Positions 1-12,059 are shown, numbered from the stretch's first letter. The stretch: 64,000 nt of DNA from Galaxea fascicularis (GCA_948470475.1 OX419347.1:17887675-17951674), one strand, 5' to 3'. Made by a program: numbers and translations. Notes: generated by a model from the letters alone, not told the origin.

Positions 1-819
1 CGAGAACGCCACAAAACAACAGGCTTAATGAGCAAAACAAATTACTCTGCACATGCGTTTTACACTTTTGTACATTTCTCTGCTGTCCTCTGCCAAACAA
101 CAACGCAGAGTGACCAAATTTTACATTTTCTCGAGAATGTTCAAGTGAATGATAGCCAACTGTTTAAACTCTTCTTTCTTTTTCCTTATTTTGAATCAGT
201 GTATATTGACTAACTTCCTGGAGATTTTGTCAGCATTTTCCACGTTGAACAAATTGGAATGAGCACGAAAGAGTTACAAAAACCAGAGGTGATGTTTTTT
301 AATGACGTTTTCGTTGACATCGCCGTTGTCTCTTTACGCGAACGTAGCTCACTGGTTGGTGCCTGGAGATGAATTTCTGCCAAAAATATGAGCAGAGACT
401 ATGCTTAAAGAGCACTATTGCCACCTTTCATTAAAGCCCACTGCTGCTAATCACAGCCAGTGTATAAAAATGACGGGGGAGCTCGTCGAAAATTTTCAGT
501 GAAAAGCGCCCCCAAAAGGTACCAGAATCTCGATTAGTGGGCGTGGCTCCCCACAATTTTAAACAACCACCACTGTTAATGGGGAAGCAAAAATTAAAAC
601 ACCAAATTAACCAACATTGACAAGTTTCTACATCTGTTAGGACGGTTCACCTTAGCCAATTACCCTCAAAGGTACCGTGACAACTCTAGCGGTGGTAATT
701 TTAGGTTAAAGTGCCCTCAGCGGCAGCAACCATCGATTTTTCCCCTTAAAAGGTACGACGATCACCCCTGTCCTTTTTATAGAGAGTTGTCTCTCCCCCC
801 CTGCCCCGCGGGCATATAT
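1..819. other. Non-coding left edge
   Basis: No supportable exon seen. The short open frames at 28-213 and 706-927 have no recognisable domain and no convincing splice context. The sequence looks like intergenic or repeat-derived DNA. The missing first exon of the downstream peroxidase-radical enzyme gene could lie here or further left, but I could not identify it. Confidence 0.4.
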
Positions 820-1445
820 AGTAATAATAATGATAATAATAATAATAATAATCTTATATAGCGCTGTATCTCTACTGAACCAACTGCGCTTTACAACAGT
901 GAGTGATAAGGAGAAACTAAGTAACATAAAGAAGTCTTAAATCACCTAATACTTAATGATTCTTACAATTCGAAGTAATTTTTAAAAAGATGTGTCTTAA
1001 GACTGGATTTAGAAGATTCTGCTGACTTGCAACGTTTTATACTTAACGGGGGGGGGGGGGGGGGGGGTATTCCACAGTTTTGGAGCAATAAAGGAGGAAG
1101 CTCGCTCCCCATAAGTTTTAAGATGGCAGCGGGGTTGTACATAGTTCTTTATCAGATGAAGGTAATGTCCTTAATGGTCTATAGTGAATTAAAAGGACAC
1201 TAAGGGTGGCGCTAGTTGATTAAGACATTTAAAAGTCATTAGTAAAATTTTAAAATGAATACGTTCATGGGTAACCAATGCAGATCTCTTAGCACAGGTG
1301 TAATATGCTCGTGTTTACGTGAGCCTTTTAGAAGTCGGGCTGCTGAATTCTGGATATACTGGAGTTTTCGAACTTGATCCAGCCTAAGACCTGAGAGTAG
1401 TACATTATAGTGATCAATCTTGAAGTTTGTCACCCAATTTACCAT
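820..1445 (-). mobile_element. CR1/L2-like LINE 3' end, truncated
   Basis: On the minus strand, 1445 down to about 1239 encodes the end of a non-LTR reverse transcriptase. The readable pattern YNVLLSGL, LQYIQNSAARLL, HEHITPVLRDLHWLP is the typical C-terminal end of CR1/L2-type RTs. Further along the same strand, an AGCGCTATATAAGATTATTATT-like tail at about 820-870 matches the (ATT)n end of another LINE fragment at 56463-56757, so both belong to one family. A run of about 19 G on the plus strand (1050-1068) lies inside the element's 3' part. The copy is 5' truncated and not capable of movement. It sits immediately upstream of the first visible exon of the DyP-GRE gene. Confidence 0.75.
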
Positions 1446-1465
1446 GTTTCTGCTCTTTCTGTAAG

Positions 1466-4400
1466 GAAATCGTGGAAGACAGTGTCCTTAAGAAAGCACA
1501 ACGTGGTTTATTCTTCGGTAAACCGAAGTTTGGCATTTTCGTTACCGCCTGGTATAAGGAAGATCTGTCTCCGGATAACCCTGAAGTACATAAAGGGATT
1601 CTGGAAGCCGTTTGTGACGTCATCAAATACGCCCTTGATCTGGAGAAAGCTGAAGGAAGTGGTAAACATTCACCCTCTTATTGTCATTTCTGTTTAGTTT
1701 TGAGATCTGAACATGTACTCTTACAATCGTTTGCGAACGAAAGCCGACGTTTTGCTCAAAAGCTTTCATTTGACTTTTGTTGCACATGTACAGGATTTCA
1801 TTCACAGCACTCAAAAAAGATTGGAACGTCCTTGTACGGAAGCACCACAGGAGTAATACTCGGAAACGTTTATGTAAATGGTCACACTTAAGGATGTCAT
1901 CAACAGACTCAAAAGTAGAACCAGCTTGTGCAGCATAATAAACAAGTATAACCACAGAAAAGTAGTGCTCAGTAGCTTTTGTTTGAATGGTCACACTTAA
2001 TCCGTAGGATTTCACCCACAGATTCAAAAGTTAGAACAACTTTGTACATCAGTTGTTCATGATAAACAGCACCACAGGAAATGGCTGCTCAGTAGCTTTT
2101 GTTTGAATGGCCATACTTTAGGATTGTTTTAGTCATGATATACTGAAACAGTGAGATAATAGACGGAGGATTTTGAATTAATTTAATCCCGTCAGCAATT
2201 ACGATTTTCGCGTTTTCTCGGAATTAAATACCACTTGCTATCTCGAGTTCGAGTAGCCAACCAGAGAGCGCGAAAAACGCAATCCACTGTTTTAATATGA
2301 TACTAAATTCGTAGCCTCAATTATCTGTTATCTCTACTCAGGATCGCGCACAAGAGCCATTGTCGCTTTTAACCCAAACCAATGGAGTAAGTGGTACAAA
2401 GATGACCCCAAGCTAGCAAATCTGGAACTGCGAACTGGAAAACAGCTCGTTGAAGACTCTCAGAAATTCCTGGACACCGGAGGAGATGTGTACTTCCTTC
2501 TTAAGTCCGACGTACAGGGCGAGCTCGAAAAGGTGCTGGACAAGATTAAGGAGAAAATGAATCCTTTTTGTCACAATTTCGATGTGACAAAATCGCAACC
2601 CCCAAGCAAGGTACGGAACTACCAACACTAATTGTTTCGGTTGGTATTTTATAAGGGACGATTATCCTATGCTTTTCATCATGCGACTCGTGTGAACAGC
2701 CACTTTAATTTCTTTACAAATCAAGTTATGAAGGGAGTGGTTGGAACGGAGTGGAGGAGGACGTTGACTAAAAAGGTGGTGTTAGCGTTGTGTCTGCCTC
2801 ATTGAATCCCGTCCGACACACAAAACACATACTCTAAAAAGTTAGATAAGACTTGCTTCGCTCGTAGAAACAGATCTTGTGTTAAAAAATTTAAAACCGA
2901 AAAAACAAAAATTGCAGCAGTAAGCCATAGACAACACGATAAAACACAAGAAGAGAAATTCGCGCCATTGTTACCAAACAGGAGGAAATAAGTAAACGCA
3001 AATCACGATAGGTTCTAGTTTTCACACCCCAATGATGAAAATATTGCAGCACGTAGAATCGATACTTGACATAAACTAAGGTAATATCGCATCAGAAAAG
3101 CAAGACTATAGCAAACGTTAATAAAAACTGATTCTTCTTATAATCACAAGTAAAACACACCCCAAGGTCCATATTTCCAAGCCTAGTTTGGAGGCAAATT
3201 TACATAGTAAATCCCTCCCAACTTGAGGAAAATATGTTGCACTGAGGCTCTCTTTTACTAAATGAATCAAAGGCGCGCAGTTTGTATTGTCTGGCTCAGT
3301 CATAGGGTCGAAATAAAAGCAAATACCTTTGTGTCTGGGCGAAATCGTCAGCCAGTAGGGGGTTGAATGTGATTTTAAATAACAAGAGTCCCTTTTTCTC
3401 TTCATTCTAGCGGATCCTCCAAAATTCGTTTACTGACGGAGTTGCAAATCCTTGCGATACTGAGGGCATAAAGAGTTACATTGTGAAGAACGAAGGTGCA
3501 TTGTCGGGCTACCCCGGGTCAACATACCTATTGTCTCAAAAGTTTCAGTTTAACTGGACAGTTCTGGGGCAAATGGATAAGGTAGGAAAATTGATGCAAA
3601 CATTTAATTCGCGGATTCTCCTTGGTGTTTGGTATAACAGTAACTTTTGACGCTTGTAACATTGACAAATACAGAAACTGTCGTTGCTTTCAATGAAGGA
3701 TAATGATAATGATGACGATGATGATGATGATTTTGATGGTGGTCAGTGGACTTGTTTGGAACATAAGTTTATAAACGAACTACCTCAATTTATTACTGTT
3801 TGATTTATATTGCATTGTTTTCTTGCGGTTTCTGCTTTCTCTGCGTACAACTTCTTTCGTTCCAACTTCAACAAACAATCCCACAACCACTTGCGAGACT
3901 AATCACGTTTCAAAAGGGAGCTATTTGAACTCCCCCCCCCCTACCCTTCACTCGTACCCTCGTACCCTGAGTACGTCCTCACTTGACCTGCGATAAGGCG
4001 TTCTTTCTTTCTTTCTTTGCCTTTCTCGTTCAGCTTACTCCCCACTCCTCCCCCGTACCCTTATAGAATAAGCCATCGAGGATTGGTTATAGATTCTTAT
4101 TCGTCTCCCATAGATTCAGAAAGAAGACATGATCGGAAGAAAATCTGGCACCGACACGTTCATTCCTCACACGGACAAGCGTGCTCATATCACATGCGTG
4201 CACGTGGTGAAAGACGTTACGCCCTTGAACGTTCTGTTGCGCCATCCACGAATTTTTCGCGTGTCCATGCCTTATGGCCACGTAAAGGATGAACCCTCAA
4301 AAGAAGAAGGTCTGATGTATCTTCACATGTGCAACACGACGGAGGTTTTTAAGACTATTCTGAGGAACATCGCTGGTAATGACAAGGAATCTAAGATGGG

Positions 4401-4508
4401 GGAGGTTACGGTTGACAAGTTGATCAGTGCCGTTCAGCCTCTCCAGGGAACCTTTTGGTATGTTCCAAGCGCTGAGGAATTGAAGCTGCCTACTTTGAAG
4501 GAACGAAG
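1466..4508 (+). other. DyP peroxidase module of the fusion (exons 1-4)
   Basis: The order of motifs follows P-type DyPs. An opening ferredoxin-like half contains RAIVAFNPNQWSKW (residues about 69-82). Then comes the distal haem-pocket loop SFTDGVANP with Asp164 (family GFxDGxxNP; the first Gly is Ser here), then GSTYLLSQKFQFNW, corresponding to the GGSY...QKY strand. MIGRKSGT follows (family IGR.K), with AHI at His237 as the expected proximal haem ligand. IFRVSMPYG holds the expected distal Arg261, and GTFWYVPS corresponds to the closing GT.FF.P strand. Asp, Arg and His are therefore all present, so a working haem site is plausible. The extreme N-terminus is not visible, so targeting cannot be judged. 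The family assignment rests on remembered motifs, not on a search. Confidence 0.88.
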
Positions 4509-7500
4509 GTATAAATAGCTGCTTTGACTTTGGCATTTTTTGATCATCTCTGCAGTATGTTTTAAAGAAGTACTTGTATTTGATTGAGTAAGCCATCACT
4601 GAGACTTACGCTAATCTTATCAATTGTCGTGCCTGAAACAACTTTCAACTTTCATGTCTCAAAGCAGCCCATTCTTTATTTCTTTCTTTTCTTTCTTTTT
4701 TTTTTTTTCAGATTTGAAATCCTGGACTTTTGGAATCTCCGCAGTCCGAATAATGACTACCTTTTCTACAATCAGAAAGAGTACCTATACCGCATGACGA
4801 CTGGTGGGTACGCCCCAGGGGACCCCCCAAGTGATCGTGTCCTTGGGCTGCTGGGTTATGCCTTCCTACAGTGGAATGATCAGTGGTTTAAGCGCAGGGA
4901 AATGCCAAAATTTCCACATCTCTTAAAGAGTGTTAAAGAGAAACGGAGACTTACTTTAGACGGAGCTTCTATAATGATCCGTAAAGGATGGGCTACGAAG
5001 GTGCAAGACGTTTATTATTCTGTTAGCCCTTGAAGACGCCTGAGCGAAATATTTTAATGTTAACAGCGTTTTAACGGCGCGTTCTATTCCGTATTAGTAT
5101 TAATCTACTGGCGTTCTATCACGAATGCCGGTCTCTGATTGGCTATGCTACTCGCTATCTATTATGAGATAGATAGTGAGTAGCGTTTGTCAACAAAGTG
5201 GTGGCCGCCGGCTTCTTTGCGTTTTCAAGTGCACGTGTCTACGGGGAGAATTTAGATAATTTACTTGTTTAGTTTTGAATGACTAGTAGATTTATTCTAA
5301 AACAATTCATTGTTTCTCTCGATTTCTATGCGTGATAGAAATCTCGAGCTCATAATCTAATTGTTAAATAGGGATATGCATTCTCTTGCAAATGTTATGG
5401 CGGGAAAATCGTGCGCGGCCCGCTAGCTTGCCCGCGACGTGGCACCGGAAGTCAAGTTCAGACACTCGGTCCAGACTATTCTGTGCACTCCGCTGAGGTC
5501 TCCTCCGCTAAGACCATTCTGTTTTTAAAATACATGTTGCTTTGGAAAACCATATTTGGCGCATTATGTAATTCCTAACCCGGGATATTGTTGTAGGTCA
5601 CTTTGGGGAGGTTCCTTACCACAAACAAGGCAAACAAGCTGGAAGATCCAACCTTCTTTGGCCGCAGAGCTGATGTATTCAGCATTCATCCTGATGAGTT
5701 GATTGTAGGCAGAATGCCTCCGTGTTTTTCCTTGGGTCTCGGCAAGCGTGTGATGCCATACCTACGTGAGGATGAGCAGATGCCTGCTTTCATGAAAGGC
5801 CTCAGCGAAGCCGCAGGAATGGGTCATGTGATACCAGACTACGAGACCTTACTGCAGAAAGGTTGGGCCAAGATCAATTTTATCTCCATGCTTACAAGAC
5901 CCTTTGTGCACTTGTAATTTTGTTTGTTTGTTTTTGTAACCAAATGAGACTCTTCTTGAAGCCTTCACATGGATCAAAAAGCAACACAACAAATAAAGCC
6001 TCGAGACACGAAAAATAACGATAACTCTGGAAGTTAAGCTTGATGGAATTGGATTCTGTTTGCACCAAGACTATTTGTTGGTTATTTTGAGACAATCAAA
6101 GGAAAAGTCATTACACTGTCTTGGTTTTGCTCTTCATGTATTATCATTGAATTTACGAAGCTTATTTTTGTAAGGATAACTGTCGTAACTTGGTAACGAT
6201 GATTTTTGCTATAGGCTTAGCAAAGATGAAACAAGAGATGAACGCTAACATGGGAGAAACGACGGAGCAACGCGAGTTTGTGGCCTCCTGCATGCTGGCT
6301 TTGGATGGAGTTCAAAAGTACATTAGGAACTTCGGATTCTTGGCAGGATACCTGGCTCAGAACAGACAACTGGCCTTTTCTGATGCTCACAGGGAAAACT
6401 TAAAGAAGGTAAAAGTTGCTTGTCTATCAATACTTCATTTAGCAGGGAGACGCTATGGACAATAATTCTCAAATTAAAATTTAGTAAGTAATACGCTAAC
6501 TAAAACATTTAAGCAGAGAATGTCTTGTGTTTTGAAACCAAGGGTATCCTAGAGAAGTTTAAATACTCTGTAGCATTGATAGAACCTTATTTACACACTC
6601 GCTGTCTTTTCAGATTGAGGCCAGAATGAACAAGATCGCCACCGATCGCCCAGAAACATTTATTGAAGCAGTTCAGTTGCTGTTCTCCTTTCATTGTTGT
6701 CTGCATCTATCAGGGGAACCAGTGTCAATTGGCCGAATGGATCAGCTTCTGGAACCGTTCCTCCAAGGGACATCCCACGTGGAGGCACAGGAAATTATTG
6801 ATTGCCTGTTTGTGAAGCTCTGTGAGCACGTACACGTCAACACCCGACTGCTGAATGATTTAGGGGCCTGGGGCACGACTGCTGTGCCTTATGCCAGCAC
6901 TGGAATGTTTCCTAATGGAGATACCATCAACCAATGGGTACAACAGGTAGGGACACTTAGTGTGGTATAAAATACGATGTGTACAGTCTTATCGTTCTGT
7001 GTGATTGTTGAGATCTTGCCCTTCGACCGAGTCTGTGTCATGTTGGTTTGTAATTGCCATTTTTATTTGGGAAAGCGCAAAACTACTTGGTATCCCCTGG
7101 TTACAAGAATTACAAATCAAGATCCCGCAAATTGAAGCTTACAATCTCCACAGTCCCACGGAACTGTAAACAGTCTGCACAACAGAAGGTATGATACTGT
7201 CGTTTATTTGGAAAATGAATAATTTGGCCGGCAAAAATCTTCTAATGCAGTAAATCGAGGAAATGTGTGCAGCGCTGTGTGAAGTAATAACCAGACTGGG
7301 TGCGACATTTCTCACTTTCTGTTACAAGTATCGAGTATCTAATGTCTAATTTAGGAATAAGGAGAATTCTTTCTTTGACCCTTAACGTCACAAAGGTGAC
7401 CCCCATCTAACTTCTCCTTATCGTATCACTGGTTTGTCAAGCTTACAAGGCATGAGAATACAGGAAATGATCACCGGGGATCACCTGATTTACGTTTATA

Positions 7501-10500
7501 CAAATTCTCCCTACATGTAACATAAGAAACATATGACAGCTGTAAGTCGAATTCAAATGTTGATATCAAAGATTAAAAGGTTTAAACGTAGATACTCAAT
7601 GTAAGCAGCTGCTATTACTTTTTATCAGCTTTTTTTTGTTTTTCGTCTTCAGGTCACTGTGGGTGGTTACAAGGCCAATGATGCCAGAGATCCAGAGGAT
7701 GGATGTAACGCCATTACAATCATGTGTCTGAAGGCCTCGCGCAGACTGCCACTGAATGCTCCCTGCCTGTCCCTGAGAATGCACAAAAACATGCCCCAAG
7801 AGGTCCTTAATATCATTTGTTCCTAATGTAACAAATGTGCGTCTTTTAATTGTGTAGTCATCATTGTTTGACATCTGTTACAATTTCATGATGATCACAA
7901 TAATAATTTGTAAGGATGACACTGAGGAGAAGAAGGTGGTTGAGGATGAGGATACGAAACGATACGATACGATAATAACTGGAAACGTACGATTTACCAG
8001 AAATGAAACTTCTAACCACGCCCCTTATCCAAAAAAATATACTTTTGTAATTTCATTTTTATTAATGAGTCATCGTCTAGGCTAGGCAAAAGCTGATTCT
8101 AATCTTCAATTGTCAAACTTACCTTGTTCTACTTAGGTTCTTCAAGAGGCAGCTAAGGCCATCCTCAGTGGCGGGGCCCATCCTGTCCTTCTGAATGATT
8201 GCCACTTGATAGAGGGCCTCATGGAAGCTGCGACGCCCGATTTACCAGTCAGCCTGAAAAGTGCGCGAAACTATTCTTGTGATGGCTGTTATGAGCCCAT
8301 CTTCCCAGGGGAAACTGATTTCTCCTTAGCATACGTGGCTTTATTGCAAATTCTGGAAATGACAATCAATCATGGATCTACTTACGCGATGGCTGGCCCA
8401 GCTTACTTGGAAGGGGCACCACAGTCGTTCCCTACACCGCCCGCAGAGGAGATCATTAGCTTTGAACAGGTTTGGTGCAAGCGTTCATTTTTAACGTGAA
8501 GATAGTAACTGTGTGGGAAAAAGCTTTGATGTTGAGCGTCAGGGTCAAAACACAGTTGAGAGAGCAATGAAATATTTATCTTAGAAAATACTTTCCTTAA
8601 CCTTAAAAAAGACAATGTGTCGTAAAGTACGGAGAGAGCAGTCAGATTTCGCTTTTTAGTGTAGTGGGGCGTTCATCTTCATTGTATGTGAATTAGACGA
8701 ATTTCTGCAGAAGTCGTACCGGCAGTCTGATAGAGTAAATAAATGAACAGTGGGTTTGGCAACTCGCGATTTTTTTTCACCATAACAAGAAGAGTTTAGC
8801 AACCACTTCGGGCTCCCATTTTCAAAGAATGTAGCGTTTTGTGCCTAGTACATAATCCAGTCGCTCATAACGTCAAATTTCTCCCGCGAGTCGGAGGTTC
8901 GAAAATGGCGTTTGAAAAAACGACGACCTGGCTACTGACACTCAACTTTCGCGGTCATTTTCAACCAGTAATTTCGGTAATTTAAGCTGATAAATACCTC
9001 TCTATAGTACTGTGTTTTCACATTGCCTCTTTTCTTTCCCCCCATTTAGCTAAAGGAGATTTTCGCACTCCATCTGCGCGTGCGCACAGAGTATAACATT
9101 TTCGGCCTTCTCCTCAACTATGGCAACATTGTGGAGTTCTGTCCCAGCCCTTTACTCTCCTCGGTCATCCGTGGTTGTCAAGAAACTAAGCGTGACATTT
9201 ACGATGGAGGTGCTAACTATACAATGATTGGGGTGCAGTTCATCTCTTTTGCCAACACCGTAGACGCCCTGTACGCGATCAAAAGGCTGTGTTTTGACCA
9301 CGATTCAGCTGTCTTTTCCTTGTCTGAGATGGTTCGTTGTCTCAAGTGCGACTGGGGATACAACATGCAAGAGCCCTTCCATGACGAACTCGCAGGCTCA
9401 ACACGTGGCCAGCGGCTGTCTGACACGTACAAGGAGGCGCGGGAGAGAGCGATGTTGCTGCCCAAATTTGGAACCAGTGAAGGCGCAGAAAATTCGGATA
9501 TTCAGGATATCACCAGGTTAGACTCGAAAGGCTGAGATTCCTTTTGTCCCTTTCATGCTCAGCCGTAATTTCTTATTGTTGAGAGGTCAATGATAGAGGT
9601 GTCTCGCAAGCCTTTACGTGCACATTAATATCAACAGCGTTTAGAGTTCCATGTTTATGATTTATGATTTCCGGCACTGCAGCAACAGGTAATCGGTAAC
9701 CCACTTAGACTTTTTGTCTCAAAGACCTTCACTTTCTTTATAGCTGGTTGGCTGAGCAAGTCACAAATGTGACCAAGAAAGTTGCCCGCGATGCCCCGGC
9801 TGGACAACCGCTGAGAGGACTCATTGACGGTTTGAAGAAGAAATACTCGGTTCCTGAAGCACCATGGGATGTGTTATTACCCACAGGCTCAGGGACATTT
9901 GAAGGATACGTCGGGTGGGGACAGTCATGCGCAGCATCTGCTGACGGGAGACGGGCAGGCACACCTATTGCCTCAGATTTAAGTGCCTCCATAACTCCAT
10001 TCGACAAACCCGCCACAGCTAAGAGCTCTGACGTCTACAAGTAAGTTTAGGTTCTTTCTGCAGGTACCGGAGCACAAACGACATAAAACAAATGAAACAA
10101 AAGACAGAACATAAAAGAACGCCAAATAAAGACTAATCCCAAGTGAACAAAATACAATGCTTTCCGGTTCCTGCAGAAAGACCTAAACATTAACCCTATA
10201 AACCGTAAGATAAAACTTTAAATTCTCATTTGTTATCTCTACACATTTCCTATAGAAATAGTGGGAAGAAGTTGTCAAAATATCAAGCAAATCTTGTGTG
10301 ATCCTGTCGAGACCACTCCATTTTATAACTGGTTGATATTACAAAGAGAAACTTGATGCTGATCACTCATAGGGTTTAAGGGTTAAGTGAGGGACCAAAT
10401 TTAAACGCCTTAAAACGCCTGAATCGTGTTATCAGAACACTGATATTTTTTGACAAACGTGTAACAGATTTCTTTTTCACCTGACCTTTTGTGACGTTGA

Positions 10501-11563
10501 CTTTCAAGATTTTTCAGTCTCAGTCCAAAGCCATCTTCTTGTCGACGTTGGAAATGATTCTTTTTTAAATGTAATTTAGGTCTTTGCAGTCCTGGGACAT
10601 GCGGTCCATCAACGTTGGATTCGCCAACGGTGCCGAGGTTGGTTTGAAGATCGCGGAAAACTTTAAAGAAAGCGACGTGGTGGCCTTGCTGAAGAATTAT
10701 GCCGACGGAAATGGGATCGGTGGAAACATTTTGACAAGTACGTTAAAAACTGCCGTGTGAAGGGGAAGGGGGGATTTTTACTCCTCCCCCCTCCGCCCCC
10801 TACCCTCTCCACCCTTCACAAAGGGATGAACGGGGTAGGCGTTGTGTAATTTTTCCATTCAAGGTAGTCTTCGCTCAACTTATTTTATTTTATTCTGTTT
10901 TTACTGAAATTTATTTCAATGACCATTAGACAATAAGGCTCTGTCTTACCAGTTAACGTCCTCCTTGGAAGTTCTTTCATAGAGACTTGGAGTGATTCCA
11001 ACTCAACCCCTAAGCCGCAAATTCTACAGTCTCCTCCCGCCCACATAATAACGAAAATGGGTCATGAAGCGGATATTTCCCTTTAGTCCTTATTCACTCA
11101 AAAACCAAAATGTACAAACGGCTGAAACTTCTTGGTTACAATTAACAGGAACAGTTATTTCTTATTACTTTCTTAACTGTCATATTCAACTGCTTATCGG
11201 TAGGAATCTTTCAAGCCAGACCGTTCGCTTTTGTAATACCGAAAATATAAATGTAATGATGAATGAATGAATAAATAAATGAGATCCAGATTAAAATCAA
11301 GCAACTTTAAAGTTTTTTTTTTTTTTTGTAAGCCCTTTTTTTATATTGCTTCAAGTGCTATGTTTATAATTTCAATGTTTATAATTTCATTTCTTATTGT
11401 AGTCATCTGCGCTGACCCGGACACATTTGCCAATGCTCAGAAGAACCCGGAGAAGTACGATCTGATTCGAGTACGCACAGGGGGCTGGAACGAATTTTAC
11501 ATCACCTTTTTCACTGCTCACCAGAAGCACATGGAGAGGAGAATCTATTACCACGTATCATGA
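1466..11563 (+). CDS. DyP-type peroxidase / glycyl radical enzyme fusion (5' partial)
   Basis: Fourteen exons are visible: 1466-1661, 2342-2610, 3411-3581, 4114-4508, 4712-5000, 5597-5861, 6215-6408, 6614-6946, 7653-7802, 8137-8469, 9050-9516, 9744-10040, 10580-10737 and 11403-11563. Every junction has AG/GT borders and matching phase, and the total is 3678 bases, giving 1225 residues plus TGA. Residues 1-344 form a P-type (YfeX-like) dye-decolourising peroxidase; about 345-1225 form a pyruvate formate-lyase-like glycyl radical enzyme that ends with the radical glycine loop. A haem peroxidase uses H2O2 to oxidise substrates; glycyl radical enzymes make a thiyl radical at an active-site Cys to cleave or dehydrate substrates, usually without oxygen. 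The reaction of this fusion is unknown. The start codon is missing: the first visible exon has a good polypyrimidine acceptor, so an upstream exon should exist. Thirteen introns argue against bacterial contamination. Numbering counts from the first visible codon. Confidence 0.9.
1755..2130. repeat. Dispersed ~110 bp minisatellite, intron copy
   Basis: About three diverged units lie in intron 1 of the DyP-GRE gene. Each contains GGTCACACTTAAGGAT, a CACAGACTCAAAAGTTAGAAC segment, CACCACAGGA and CTCAGTAGCTTTTGTTTGAA. The same unit recurs at 16810-17230, 45690-46145 and 48888-48965. Confidence 0.75.
7385..7525. repeat. Dispersed repeat, copy 1 (intron 8 of DyP-GRE)
   Basis: This stretch shares an ordered set of words (CTACTCCTTA-like, GTTTGTCAAG, TACAAGGCATGAGAATACA, AAATTCTCC.CACATGTA) with 62278-62410. 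It is non-coding. Confidence 0.7.
10041..10195. repeat. Intron inverted repeat
   Basis: In intron 12, GTTTAGGTTCTTTCTGCAGG near 10046-10066 is matched in inverse by CCTGCAGAAAGACCTAAAC near 10172-10190, with about 100 bases between. It could fold in the transcript. No function is implied. Confidence 0.6.
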
Positions 11564-12059
11564 GGTACTGCACGGACCGCTTGGGCTTTTGGGTGACCCG
11601 GCTGCTTCTCCGCCGCTGAGAAAAAAATGTCTGAATATCTTACTTGGTGCACAATTAAAATTCAGATAATAGTAAACACGAATTTCACGTTGTTTTGAGC
11701 CTCTTCATCAAAGCGAGGCTAGCGTACACTTATTATGAGAATAAGTATCATTCACTTGCTAATGAAATAAATTTGCACATGAAAAACTTTGCGCGTCTAC
11801 TTTCTTTAAAAAAGGTGAACTAAATTCGGAAATAGCCTTTACCTATTCATATTGTTATTCATTTTGTAAGATTTAGGGCTCAAAGCATAAATTAGAAAAT
11901 CGCTTGTTGAGAAAAAGGAAACTTGTTCTGTCGATTTCCTGTATGAACGTCTCCTTGAAGTTAGTGTTCTTATTGCACTGTTAGAATGGACCTTAAATAG
12001 TAAGATAGTTGAATAGTTGGGCAATAAATAAAACTTTAAGAGTTCAGCGTTTGCTTGTT
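11564..12059 (+). other. 3' UTR of DyP-GRE gene
   Basis: No coding signal follows the TGA at 11561-11563. A canonical AATAAA lies at 11766-11771, about 200 bases after the stop, and further AATAAA words occur near 12023. The transcript probably ends in this stretch. Confidence 0.5.

Larger units (their letters stand above)
4712..11563 (+). other. Glycyl radical enzyme module of the fusion (exons 5-14)
   Basis: The PFL-like N-terminal part includes HPDELIVGRMPP (exon 6) and SIGRMDQLLEPF (exon 8), both standard signatures of the superfamily. VTVGGYKANDARDPEDGCNA (exon 9) matches the GG....D..NA..  loop. The active-site Cys loop reads CDGCYEP, with Cys805 at 8287-8289 and Glu807. This is the single-Cys CxE form seen in GRE lyases and dehydratases, not the Cys-Cys pair of true pyruvate formate-lyase. 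The C-terminal loop reads NPEKYDLIRVRTGGWNEF; the radical site should be Gly1200 (11483-11485), 25 residues before the end, the usual distance. Length (about 880 residues) is near the family norm. Exon 5 could read on to a stop at 5033, but the GTGCAA donor at 5001 keeps the frame and joins well. Confidence 0.9.

Noticed and set aside
5001..5033. Read-through end of exon 5 as a stop of a separate DyP gene
   Set aside because: A GTGCAA donor at 5001 joins in phase 0 to exon 6, and the joined sequence continues a PFL-like N-terminal domain. Exon 5 is already part of that domain.
1466..11563. Bacterial contamination as the source of the GRE/DyP sequence
   Set aside because: Thirteen phase-consistent GT..AG introns, eukaryotic repeats in the introns, and colinear eukaryotic genes on the same contig.
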